From assembly GCA_043785105.1 (NCBI GenBank), contig JAYVXO010000210.1, positions 1-12,185 of the forward strand: a DNA stretch of 12,185 bases, written 5' to 3'. A model generated the notes under the pieces. That model did not search any database. It had not been told where the DNA came from and saw only the letters and a list, made by a program, of their open reading frames with translations. Of the stretch, positions 1 through 6,569 are shown piece after piece; the first letter of the stretch is position 1, and every line of letters begins with the position of its first letter. The translations under genes were made by a program, and so were the position numbers. The DNA comes from Fimbriiglobus sp043785105 (GTDB lineage: Bacteria; Planctomycetota; Planctomycetia; Gemmatales; Gemmataceae).

Positions 1-260
1 GGAATCCTCCGCCCCTTCAGGGCGGTTTAGTAGTGGAGTCACCGTGTCCACGGGTTGCGCAAAGCCTCCACCCGTGGCTACATGCCTTGACCCCAAACGG
101 GGTCACCAATCCCGCAACACTCACTCACCAACTTTTGCGTTGCTAACGGACAGTTCTTGTTCCAGCGGCCTAGTCGGCTCGGGGATTGGCACGGAAGTTA
201 TTCTTTTGGCGATCCTACGTTACCGTTGTTAATAGCTCACCAATTTGGTGAGCTATTTTT
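1..260 (+). ncRNA. candidate structured RNA, HEARO/omegaRNA-like or IS200/IS605 end RNA
   Basis: I see a compact series of helices and no credible protein gene. Hairpin 1 pairs CCGCCC (9-14) with GGGCGG (20-25) around CTTCA. Hairpin 2 pairs CCACGGGT (48-55) with ACCCGTGG (70-77). Hairpin 3 pairs TGACCCC (88-94) with GGGGTCA (99-105) around AAAC. Directly after it, CCAATCCC (106-113) pairs with GGGATTGG (182-189), closing a domain that contains GCAAC (114-118) / GTTGC (139-143). An intrinsic terminator follows at 231-260. Known background: IscB omegaRNAs (the HEARO RNA family) and TnpB right-end RNAs are structured RNAs of transposon ends, and the GAATCCTCCGCCC-TTCAGGGCGG hairpin is typical of IS200/IS605-like ends. 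No IscB or TnpB gene lies downstream; a TnpB gene or a guide would lie before base 1. The family assignment is inference; the structure is seen. The 5' end is outside the window. Confidence 0.42.
231..260 (+). terminator. intrinsic (Rho-independent) terminator
   Basis: AATAGCTCACC (231-241) pairs perfectly with GGTGAGCTATT (247-257) around a five-base loop, and the last two stem bases run on into a T-tract (256-260). It is oriented to stop plus-strand transcription. The material it would terminate is the structured region 1-230, not a recognisable protein gene. Confidence 0.8.
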
Positions 261-344
261 GCTTGATGCGGTTTGCTAGAAATTTCCCCGCTACGGGTGG
301 GGTGGGAGGCGTTTCTTCCAACAAAGCGACACGTGAGTTCTCTT

Positions 345-408
345 GGTTTTCGGCCCTGCAAGGGACGTGCTGTCAGCCCAGGGCATGGCCTTTTCAGGGC
401 CGAAAACC
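345..408. repeat. 64-base inverted repeat with perfect 14-base arms
   Basis: GGTTTTCGGCCCTG (345-358) is the exact reverse complement of CAGGGCCGAAAACC (395-408). The 36-base centre can form smaller nested pairs. There is no T-run on either side, so it is not an ordinary terminator. It could be a small RNA hairpin, a dispersed repeat or a protein-binding site; nothing in the window distinguishes these. Confidence 0.7.
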
Positions 409-479
409 CGGCGCCCTATTCTGCGTCAAGCTTATCTTTAGACACAACTTTTGGTCCGGGTGTGATGCCGTTGCCGGTT

Positions 480-528
480 CACCGGGAAGGCCAAACCGGA
501 AGAAAGGGGGTAATTCCCCTTCCCGGTG
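480..528. repeat. 49-base inverted repeat just upstream of the 589 gene
   Basis: CACCGGGAAGG (480-490) is the exact reverse complement of CCTTCCCGGTG (518-528), with a 27-base purine-rich centre. The right arm ends about 15 bases before a possible -10 box and 60 bases before the ATG at 589, so an operator or leader hairpin is possible. Function is not shown by the sequence. Confidence 0.65.
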
Positions 529-588
529 TGCTAGGGTTGCGCCATAATCCCGCCCATGCGTTGCGGGTACACACACTGAGGTTCCGGG

Positions 589-2877
589 ATGTCACGCCCC
601 CGTTGGGATTTGTTCATTGTGAGTGGGCTGATTCTGTTCCTGGAATTGGCGTGCATTCGCTGGTTTCCGGCCCACGTCCTGTTCCTCACGTTCTTCACGA
701 ACACCGTGTTACTGGCGTGCTTTGTGGGCATGTCCGTGGGGTGCCTCAGCGCGAGTTCGACCCGCTGGCACTTGTACCGCACGCCGATGTTGCTGGCGGT
801 TGCGGTCGGGGCGGGGTTGCTGTTGAACTTGTTCCGGTCGCGGTTGGAACACTACGTGAACGTGGGGAACCAAATCGCGCCCGATGTCATTTTCTTCGGC
901 ACGGAAGCCAACGCGACGAGTACGCCGGAGTTCCTCGTCCCGGTGGAATTGGTCACCGGGTTGATGTTCTTACTCATCGCTGCAGTCATGATTGGACCGG
1001 GCCAAGAGATGGGGCGGGCGTTCAACAAGGTGTCGGATCGCGCGACGGCGTATGCGCTGAATCTGGGTGGCAGTCTGGCCGGGATCGTGCTGTTTGCGAC
1101 CTGTTCGTGGTTCCACCTGCCGCCGGTCGTCTGGTTCGGCATCACGGCAATCGGAATACTTTACTTCTTGCTCCGATCCGTTCCGGTCGGCCATAGCGTC
1201 AAACCCAAGTTGCTGTTCCCAATCGCTTGCCTTGTCTTCGCAACACTTCTCACACTGCGAACGTCCGGGGTCATCCCGTTTGAAACGGCCGTCGAAACCC
1301 GCTGGTCGCCCTACTACCGCATCGACTATCAGCCCGAGACGGGCGAAATCAACACCAACCTCATCGGCCACCAGACCATCAAATCCCTGGATACCGTGGC
1401 CGAAGTCGGGTACCACTTGCCGTACCTGTTCAACCGGGAAATGGCCCGCCCGCAGTTCAAACGCATCTTGATTATCGGCGCCGGGTCCGGCAACGACGTG
1501 AGCCGGGCGGCGATGTGGGCGGCACCGGATGCGAAGATTGACGCGGTCGATATTGAACCCGTCATTCAGCAAATCGGTCGGGACCACCACCCTAATAAGC
1601 CGTATGCCGACCCGCGTGTGACCGCCCACTTGGACGACGGCCGCAATTTCCTGCGTCGCGCGCCGGATGGTGAGTATGACCTCGTCGTCTACGCCCTGGT
1701 CGATTCGCTGGTGTTGCACTCGGGCTACGGCAACATCCGCCTGGAAAGTTACCTGTTCACACTGCAAGCCTTCGCGGACGTGAAGCGGGTGTTGAAGCCG
1801 ACGGGGTCGTTCGCGCTGTACAACTATTTCCGGCAAGGCTGGCTCGCCGCACGGCTGCGCGACGGCTTGCGGGACACCTTCAACGCGGAACCCGTCGTCC
1901 TCACGGATCCGCACTTCCCGGACCGGCTGGAACTCGATTACTTCTCGAACATGTTTACGTTCTTCCTGGTCGGCAACGAAAGCACCATCAGCCCGATTCG
2001 CCAGAAGTTCCTTGACAACGGCAATCACTTCTGGTTGCCGGTGAACAAGACAATCACGTTGACGACGGAGTGCCGGTTCAGCGTGAAACCGCCTGAATCT
2101 GGGATCACGGACCCCACGCCGACGCGCTGGGTCGCGCTCGGGAACGTGACCATCGCCCCCACGGACAGCGACATGCCGCCCGCCACGGACGAATGGCCGT
2201 TCCTCTACACCCGCAAGCCGACCGTGCCGGGGTACATCCTGCGCGGCATTGGGCTGATGGTCGGGCTGTCGTTGTTTCTGGGCTTCCTGTACCGACCGAG
2301 TTTGGTGGCCATCACCAACGGCACGCCGAGGATCGACGATCGCGGGTTGTTGTTCCGCTCGTTCTGGTTGGGTGCGGGGTTTATGCTGATTGAAACGAAA
2401 GCCGTCGTCCAAATGGCCCTGCTGTTCGGCAGCACGTGGGCGGTGAACACGGTCGTGTTTGCCGCAATTCTCGTGATGTCGATGCTCGGCACCTTGTTCG
2501 CGGGGGTCGTGAAGCCGTCCAAACTCTGGCCGTTCTACATCGGCCTGTTCCTGGCACTCGGGGTCAACATCGTGGTTCCGCTCGATGCGTTCCTGGGCAT
2601 GGACCGCAGCGTCCAAATCCTGGCCGCGTGCGGACTCGTGTTCGCGCCGGTGGTGTTCGCGGGGGTGATCTTCCCCGTCACGTTTGGCCGCGCCCCTTAC
2701 CCAGACCGATTCTTCGGCGCGAACGTGGCCGGGGCCTTGCTCGGCGGGCTGTCGGAAAATCTCTCGATGCTCGTCGGCTTCCGATACCTACTATTAGCTG
2801 CCGTGTTGATGTACGCGATTTCGAGCCTGTTCGGGCAACCCAGTCCGACTAGGAACAATCCGAAAGCCGACGTATAA
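589..2877 (+). CDS. multi-pass membrane protein with spermidine-synthase-like methyltransferase domain
   Basis: A 762-residue protein with three parts. About seven hydrophobic segments fill residues 8-230. A soluble Rossmann domain follows at roughly 245-500, with the S-adenosylmethionine-type loop ILIIGAGSGNDV (293-304), the acidic ribose-binding motif AVDIEP (D321, E323), the HLDDGR stretch (D349-R352) and YDLVVYALVDS ending at D372. Another set of membrane segments runs from about 547 to 755. The linker motif TDEWPFLY (D534-Y540) and ETKAVVQMALLFGSTW (from E602) recur in membrane-embedded spermidine-synthase-like proteins. The fold is that of polyamine aminopropyltransferases, but fusions of this kind are not proven polyamine synthases, so substrate and product are unknown. 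The DSSDP-like active-site stretch of true spermidine synthases is replaced by ALVDSLV. The start is supported by GAGG at 578-581. It may be transcribed with the gene 30 bases downstream. Confidence 0.88.
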   Translation: MSRPRWDLFIVSGLILFLELACIRWFPAHVLFLTFFTNTVLLACFVGMSVGCLSASSTRWHLYRTPMLLAVAVGAGLLLNLFRSRLEHYVNVGNQIAPDVIFFGTEANATSTPEFLVPVELVTGLMFLLIAAVMIGPGQEMGRAFNKVSDRATAYALNLGGSLAGIVLFATCSWFHLPPVVWFGITAIGILYFLLRSVPVGHSVKPKLLFPIACLVFATLLTLRTSGVIPFETAVETRWSPYYRIDYQPETGEINTNLIGHQTIKSLDTVAEVGYHLPYLFNREMARPQFKRILIIGAGSGNDVSRAAMWAAPDAKIDAVDIEPVIQQIGRDHHPNKPYADPRVTAHLDDGRNFLRRAPDGEYDLVVYALVDSLVLHSGYGNIRLESYLFTLQAFADVKRVLKPTGSFALYNYFRQGWLAARLRDGLRDTFNAEPVVLTDPHFPDRLELDYFSNMFTFFLVGNESTISPIRQKFLDNGNHFWLPVNKTITLTTECRFSVKPPESGITDPTPTRWVALGNVTIAPTDSDMPPATDEWPFLYTRKPTVPGYILRGIGLMVGLSLFLGFLYRPSLVAITNGTPRIDDRGLLFRSFWLGAGFMLIETKAVVQMALLFGSTWAVNTVVFAAILVMSMLGTLFAGVVKPSKLWPFYIGLFLALGVNIVVPLDAFLGMDRSVQILAACGLVFAPVVFAGVIFPVTFGRAPYPDRFFGANVAGALLGGLSENLSMLVGFRYLLLAAVLMYAISSLFGQPSPTRNNPKADV

Positions 2878-2878
2878 T
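2873..2878 (+). promoter_or_regulatory. possible -10 box (TATAAT) for the E1-alpha gene
   Basis: A perfect TATAAT overlaps the stop codon of the upstream gene, 29 bases before the ATG at 2908. The expected -35 position (about 2850-2855, TAGGAA) is a poor match, so this may be chance. If real, it would give the dehydrogenase gene its own short leader, about 23 bases long. Confidence 0.3.
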
Positions 2879-2907
2879 GCAGTGACGCAACACGTAGGGG
2901 ACTGTTC

Positions 2908-4032
2908 ATGGCCGATTCATCTGGTGACACGTCGGACGAAAGTTCCGCCGCGCTGCCTTCCGCCAAACGAAATCGCGGCGCGGCGGACACAACCACCGTG
3001 GTTCACAGTGGCCGCGAAGCCATTTCGGTCGAACTCGGCCTAACGATTTATCGCCAAATGATCCGCGCGCGGGCGCTCGAAGAACGCTCCATCAAGATGT
3101 CGAAATCCGGTGAAGCCTACTTTTGGCTTGGTGGACCCGGTGAAGAAGCGTTCAACGTTTGCCTCGGGATGCAAGTGCGCTGTGGGCAAGGTGTGGAGTA
3201 CGACTACCTGCACCTCCACTACCGCAGTTCCGCAACGATGATCGCAATGGGTTTGCCCATGCTCGATCACTTCCGGCAACTCGCCATGACCGTCACCGAC
3301 CCGTTTAGCCGCGGTCGCAATTTCGTCGGGCACTACGCGAAACCGGACTGGAACGTCGTCCCGGTGACGAGCGTGATTGAAGTGCAATGCCTGATGGCGT
3401 CCGGCACCGCGATCATGCAGAAACGCCACGGTTCGGACGGCATCAGCATCGTCGTCAGCGGCGATGCGGGGTCTGCCGAGGGGGACTTTGAAAGCGGGCT
3501 GATCTGGAGTAGCCGACCGGGGCAAGAACTGCCGGTGCTGATGATCGTCACCAACAACCACTTCGGCATCAGTACCTCCCACGTAACCCAACACGCCGTG
3601 AAACGCATCGCCGATCGGGCCACGCCCTACGGCATTAAGAACGAGACTATCGACGGCAACGACCCGATCGCTTCTTGGCACGCCATTGACCGGGCGATGC
3701 GGTACATTCGCCGCGAGAAGAAGCCATTCCTGTTAGAAGCGAACGTCTCGCGGTTGCACGGGCACTCGTCATCAAGCGGCGCGCAACGGGTTTGGAGCGA
3801 GGCGGATTGCCTGGAATTGTTCGAGCAAAAGCTGATCGACTGCGGCGCGATTGACGCCGACACCGTGCGGCAAATGCGTCTCGAAGCGAAGACCGAAGCC
3901 GATGAAGCGGTCGTGATCGCCACCAGCGAAGCCAAGCCGCGCGAGTCCGATGTCGAGTTCGGCACCTACGCGGCCAGTACCGTCGATGCCGTCTACCCCG
4001 GCGACTACACCGGGCTACCCCAAAAGAAGTAA
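2908..4032 (+). CDS. thiamine pyrophosphate-dependent dehydrogenase, E1 component alpha subunit
   Basis: A 374-residue protein of the family that includes the alpha subunits of pyruvate, branched-chain 2-oxoacid and acetoin dehydrogenases. These decarboxylate a 2-oxoacid on thiamine pyrophosphate and pass the acyl group to a lipoyl E2 protein. The cofactor motif is visible as GDAG at 185-188, AEGDFESGL after it, and the terminal NN at 216-217. HYRSS before it and RLHGHSSSSG (H284, H286) after it match the conserved active-site and phosphorylation-loop regions. Residues 1-45 are a polar, low-complexity extension. AGGGGA about seven bases upstream supports the ATG. A beta subunit gene normally adjoins this one, but none is present; the upstream gene is unrelated and the downstream gene is on the other strand. 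Which 2-oxoacid is used cannot be told. The 3' end overlaps the convergent mnmH gene by 18 bases. Confidence 0.9.
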   Translation: MADSSGDTSDESSAALPSAKRNRGAADTTTVVHSGREAISVELGLTIYRQMIRARALEERSIKMSKSGEAYFWLGGPGEEAFNVCLGMQVRCGQGVEYDYLHLHYRSSATMIAMGLPMLDHFRQLAMTVTDPFSRGRNFVGHYAKPDWNVVPVTSVIEVQCLMASGTAIMQKRHGSDGISIVVSGDAGSAEGDFESGLIWSSRPGQELPVLMIVTNNHFGISTSHVTQHAVKRIADRATPYGIKNETIDGNDPIASWHAIDRAMRYIRREKKPFLLEANVSRLHGHSSSSGAQRVWSEADCLELFEQKLIDCGAIDADTVRQMRLEAKTEADEAVVIATSEAKPRESDVEFGTYAASTVDAVYPGDYTGLPQKK

Positions 4033-5067
4033 GCCGTCAATCAATTCGTTGATTGTCGCGTCTGACGTGTCTGCCATCTCAACTGTTCGCGTCACGTTCG
4101 GGAAGCAGCGCTTCGTGGACGTGGCGTAGCCGGGATCGTAATGCACTTCTAACAGGGACGCGACGAACGGTTCCCACTCGCCGGCATCAATTTGGGCTTC
4201 CCAACGAAGAACCTGCCGTGGTCCTACGCGAGTCGTGAGTTGCCGCAGTTTCTGTTTCAACAACGTCCCGTCCGCGACGAAGTGCGTGTACTCCGCCAAC
4301 AAGTGTTGCACCCGACCCGCGAGCGGCATCCGGATCCGCGTTCCGGTCGCCGCTTGCATCGACTTCCACAACCCGACCGGCAGGTGCAAATTGCCGATGC
4401 GGTTACTTTCGGACTCGACCCACACCGGCTTGGTGGGATCGAATCCCTCAAGTGATGCGAACAGTTGCGTCTCAAAATACTTCTGCGACGGCTGCGACCC
4501 CCGGTTCCCAAGAATTGACCCGCGATGGTTGGCGAGACCTTCGAGGTCCAGCACCTGAGCGCCCCGCGCCGCTAAGCTATGCAGCACCTGCGTCTTGCCC
4601 GTCCCCGTGGCGCCGGCAATGATCTGGTAGCGAAACTGCGACGGCAGCGATTCCAACTCGCGTTGAACGTGCGCGCGATACGTCTTGTACCCGCCCTGAA
4701 GAACCGTGACCCGCCAGCCGATTTGCGATAGCACCGTGGCGATACTCGCCGACCGCTGACCACCACGCCAACAGTACACCAGCGGGCGATAGTCTTTGGC
4801 CTTGTCCGCGAAGTGTGCCTGAAGATGCCGCCCGATGTTCTGCGACACCATCGCCGCCCCAACTTTGCGCGCGGTGAACGCATTCACCTGCCGATTGATC
4901 GTGCCAACTTCCACACGCTCCGCATCACTCAAGACCGGCAAGTTGATGGCCCCGACGATGTGGTCCTCCGCGAACTCGCCGGGGGACCGAACGTCAATCA
5001 CCTCATCAAATGGGCACGACACCCCACGGTCCCAAAGTCGATCAATAGTCTGCGGGGTGTTATTCAT
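4015..5067 (-). CDS. mnmH: tRNA 2-selenouridine synthase
   Basis: Also called SelU or YbbB. A 350-residue protein, close to the roughly 360 usual for the family. It replaces the sulfur of 2-thiouridine at the wobble base of certain tRNAs with selenium from selenophosphate, through a geranylated intermediate. The N-terminal rhodanese-like domain (about 8-135) contains DVRSPGEF (25-32) and the catalytic loop VYCWRGGQRS with C99 in the family's characteristic CWRGG context. The C-terminal half carries a P-loop GATGTGKT (152-159) followed by DLEGLANHRGS. The start ATG is 18 bases after the stop of the upstream oxidoreductase gene and has no clear Shine-Dalgarno sequence, so translation may be coupled. 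It appears to be the last gene of a three-gene minus-strand cluster. Selenophosphate synthetase (SelD), needed for the donor, is not in the window. Confidence 0.95.
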   Translation of the reverse strand: MNNTPQTIDRLWDRGVSCPFDEVIDVRSPGEFAEDHIVGAINLPVLSDAERVEVGTINRQVNAFTARKVGAAMVSQNIGRHLQAHFADKAKDYRPLVYCWRGGQRSASIATVLSQIGWRVTVLQGGYKTYRAHVQRELESLPSQFRYQIIAGATGTGKTQVLHSLAARGAQVLDLEGLANHRGSILGNRGSQPSQKYFETQLFASLEGFDPTKPVWVESESNRIGNLHLPVGLWKSMQAATGTRIRMPLAGRVQHLLAEYTHFVADGTLLKQKLRQLTTRVGPRQVLRWEAQIDAGEWEPFVASLLEVHYDPGYATSTKRCFPNVTRTVEMADTSDATINELIDGLLLLG

Positions 5068-5085
5068 TGGAGACTGGTTCGCGTT

Positions 5086-6522
5086 TCAATTGACTGTGCG
5101 GTTACGCAGTTGCAGTTGTTGGACTTCTTTCCAGATGTCGCCGTAGGCTTCTTTGTCGAACGGCGGGCAGCCGGTCGGGTATTGGCCGAGCGGGTGGTCT
5201 TTCGCTCGCATGATCGCGGTGCAGTAACTGAAGGTGCGGCAGACCCGTTTGCGATCGAGTTTGCCGTGGTCTCTCAGTTGACGAACCCAATCCGGTTGCG
5301 CGAGTGACGCCCGACCGACGCCGACGAACGTGATCCGGCCATCGCGCACATTTGCAGCACCGGCGTGGGGCATGAACTCCTGTAAATAACTGTACCCCGT
5401 CCCGACGATCGGCAGGCCGGGGTTCGCCGCTTGGATCGCGCCGGCAATTTGAACGTGCCGGTTCACACCGATGAGCGGGTGTTCCGGGGATTCGTAGCCA
5501 TCCGGCGGCGGGTATTCAAACGGGCGGCCAAAGTGCGGCTGGGCGTAGGGGTTGCCGAGCGCGATGTTCACCATCTTCACACCGAGTTTGTGCATGTCCC
5601 GCACCCAGCGAATCGGCTCCGTCGGGTCCGGCGTCAGCGGGTCGGTGGCCGACAGTCCCCAGCCGATTGGCGTCCCGGTGTAAGCGTCCGGGGCGCCGTC
5701 GTCGTTGTCCGCTTTGTGGAACGGGATGCCGTCGAATCCGTTCATCCGCGTCGTCAGAATCATGTCCGGTAGGGCCGCCTGAATCGCCTGGAAAATCTCG
5801 CTCGCCAACCGCGTCCGGTTCTCGAAACTACCGCCATACGGACCGGGCCGGTTCGTCGCGCCGAGTAGTTCGTTGAGCAAGTAGCGGTGGCATTGTTTCA
5901 CGTCCACGAAGTCGAACCCGACCTCGGCGGCCAGCTTCGCGGTGGCCACGTAATCGTCCACGAGGTGCTTCAATTCGTCGTCGGTAATCAGCGGATAATC
6001 GGGCGTCACTTTCGCGCCCGTTGATTTATTCACCACGGTGCGTGGATCGAGCAACGGGTCGTGGGTGGCGATCACGGGGCGGCGGTAGCAGTAGCGCCCG
6101 GAATGCGTCAACTGAATGCCGAACAGCAAGTCCGCATCGTCGCCGTTTGCAGCCCGATGTGCTTGTCGGCATTCCCGCACCAGCCGCGCAAACTTGGGTT
6201 TGGTTTCCGCGTTCAGCCAGATTTGGCGCGGGTTCGCACGGGCTTCTTCCGTGACCGCACACGCTTCGCCCCAGATGATTTTCGCGCCGCCATCCCCGAA
6301 GCGGTTGTAGCGGCGAAACGTCAATTCCCCCGGCGTGCCGTCAAGGTTGCCGTCGCAGCCCTCCATCGGGTGAATGCACCAGCGGTTGCCGACTGTGCGT
6401 GAGCCGACTTGCGTGGACGTGAACAGCGGGGCGAAGTCGTCGCTGTACCGCAGGTCCAACCCGAGACGGACGTTCTCGGCTTCCAGGTCGGCGACCGATT
6501 TGTATTTGAAGAACTTGGCCAT
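5086..6522 (-). CDS. NADH:flavin oxidoreductase, Old Yellow Enzyme family
   Basis: A 478-residue FMN-dependent TIM-barrel oxidoreductase related to Old Yellow Enzyme and the barrel of 2,4-dienoyl-CoA reductase. Such enzymes reduce activated carbon-carbon double bonds with NAD(P)H. Family signatures visible are QLTHSGRY (137-144), HRYLLNELLGATNRPGPYGGS (from H212) and ENRTRLASEIFQAI (235-247), then IVGTGYSYLQEF (372-383) and FVGVGRASLAQPDW (399-412) near the phosphate-binding end of the barrel. It lacks the second flavin/NAD domain of full 2,4-dienoyl-CoA reductases. The C-terminal tail has cysteines at 428, 434 and 452 where iron-sulfur enzymes of the family have a four-cysteine cluster; one ligand seems to be missing. 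The start has no clear ribosome binding site. It lies 35 bases after the MFS gene and 18 bases before mnmH, probably in one operon. The substrate is unknown. Confidence 0.9.
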   Translation of the reverse strand: MAKFFKYKSVADLEAENVRLGLDLRYSDDFAPLFTSTQVGSRTVGNRWCIHPMEGCDGNLDGTPGELTFRRYNRFGDGGAKIIWGEACAVTEEARANPRQIWLNAETKPKFARLVRECRQAHRAANGDDADLLFGIQLTHSGRYCYRRPVIATHDPLLDPRTVVNKSTGAKVTPDYPLITDDELKHLVDDYVATAKLAAEVGFDFVDVKQCHRYLLNELLGATNRPGPYGGSFENRTRLASEIFQAIQAALPDMILTTRMNGFDGIPFHKADNDDGAPDAYTGTPIGWGLSATDPLTPDPTEPIRWVRDMHKLGVKMVNIALGNPYAQPHFGRPFEYPPPDGYESPEHPLIGVNRHVQIAGAIQAANPGLPIVGTGYSYLQEFMPHAGAANVRDGRITFVGVGRASLAQPDWVRQLRDHGKLDRKRVCRTFSYCTAIMRAKDHPLGQYPTGCPPFDKEAYGDIWKEVQQLQLRNRTVN

Positions 6523-6545
6523 GAGAGTCTCGAACGCTATGGAAC

Positions 6546-6569
6546 GCCCATGAATGATTATTCATGGGC
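6546..6569 (-). promoter_or_regulatory. perfect intercistronic hairpin over the transporter stop codon
   Basis: GCCCATGAAT (6546-6555) pairs perfectly with ATTCATGGGC (6560-6569) around a four-base loop. In the minus-strand transcript the stem contains the last codons of the transporter and its loop falls at the TAA stop. No U-run follows, so it is not a classical terminator. It may stabilise or process the mRNA, or reduce read-through into the oxidoreductase gene. Confidence 0.6.

Larger units (their letters stand above)
261..588 (+). promoter_or_regulatory. gene-free leader region with possible promoter and RBS for the 589 gene
   Basis: This 328-base stretch has no gene I can support. Open frames here have no family resemblance and run out of frame into the next gene. 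It contains two long inverted repeats (345-408 and 480-528, listed separately). A CATAAT hexamer at 543-548 matches a -10 box in five of six bases, but the -35 position (around TTCCCG, 520-525) is a poor match and lies inside the right arm of the second inverted repeat. GAGG at 578-581 is a ribosome binding site seven bases before the ATG at 589. Confidence 0.35.

Noticed and set aside
44..232. 62-codon plus-strand frame
   Set aside because: It lies across the paired helices of the structured region, has no family resemblance and no good ribosome binding site.
245..547. 100-codon plus-strand frame in the leader
   Set aside because: It spans both inverted repeats, has an unlikely composition and resembles no known family.
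273..1196. 307-codon plus-strand frame
   Set aside because: Most of it is an out-of-frame shadow of the 589 gene; its translation is rich in arginine, histidine and valine with no domain.
970..2616. 548-codon minus-strand frame opposite the 589 gene
   Set aside because: Antisense frame of a GC-rich gene; very rich in arginine, glutamine and aspartate, with no domain, while the plus-strand gene has clear motifs.
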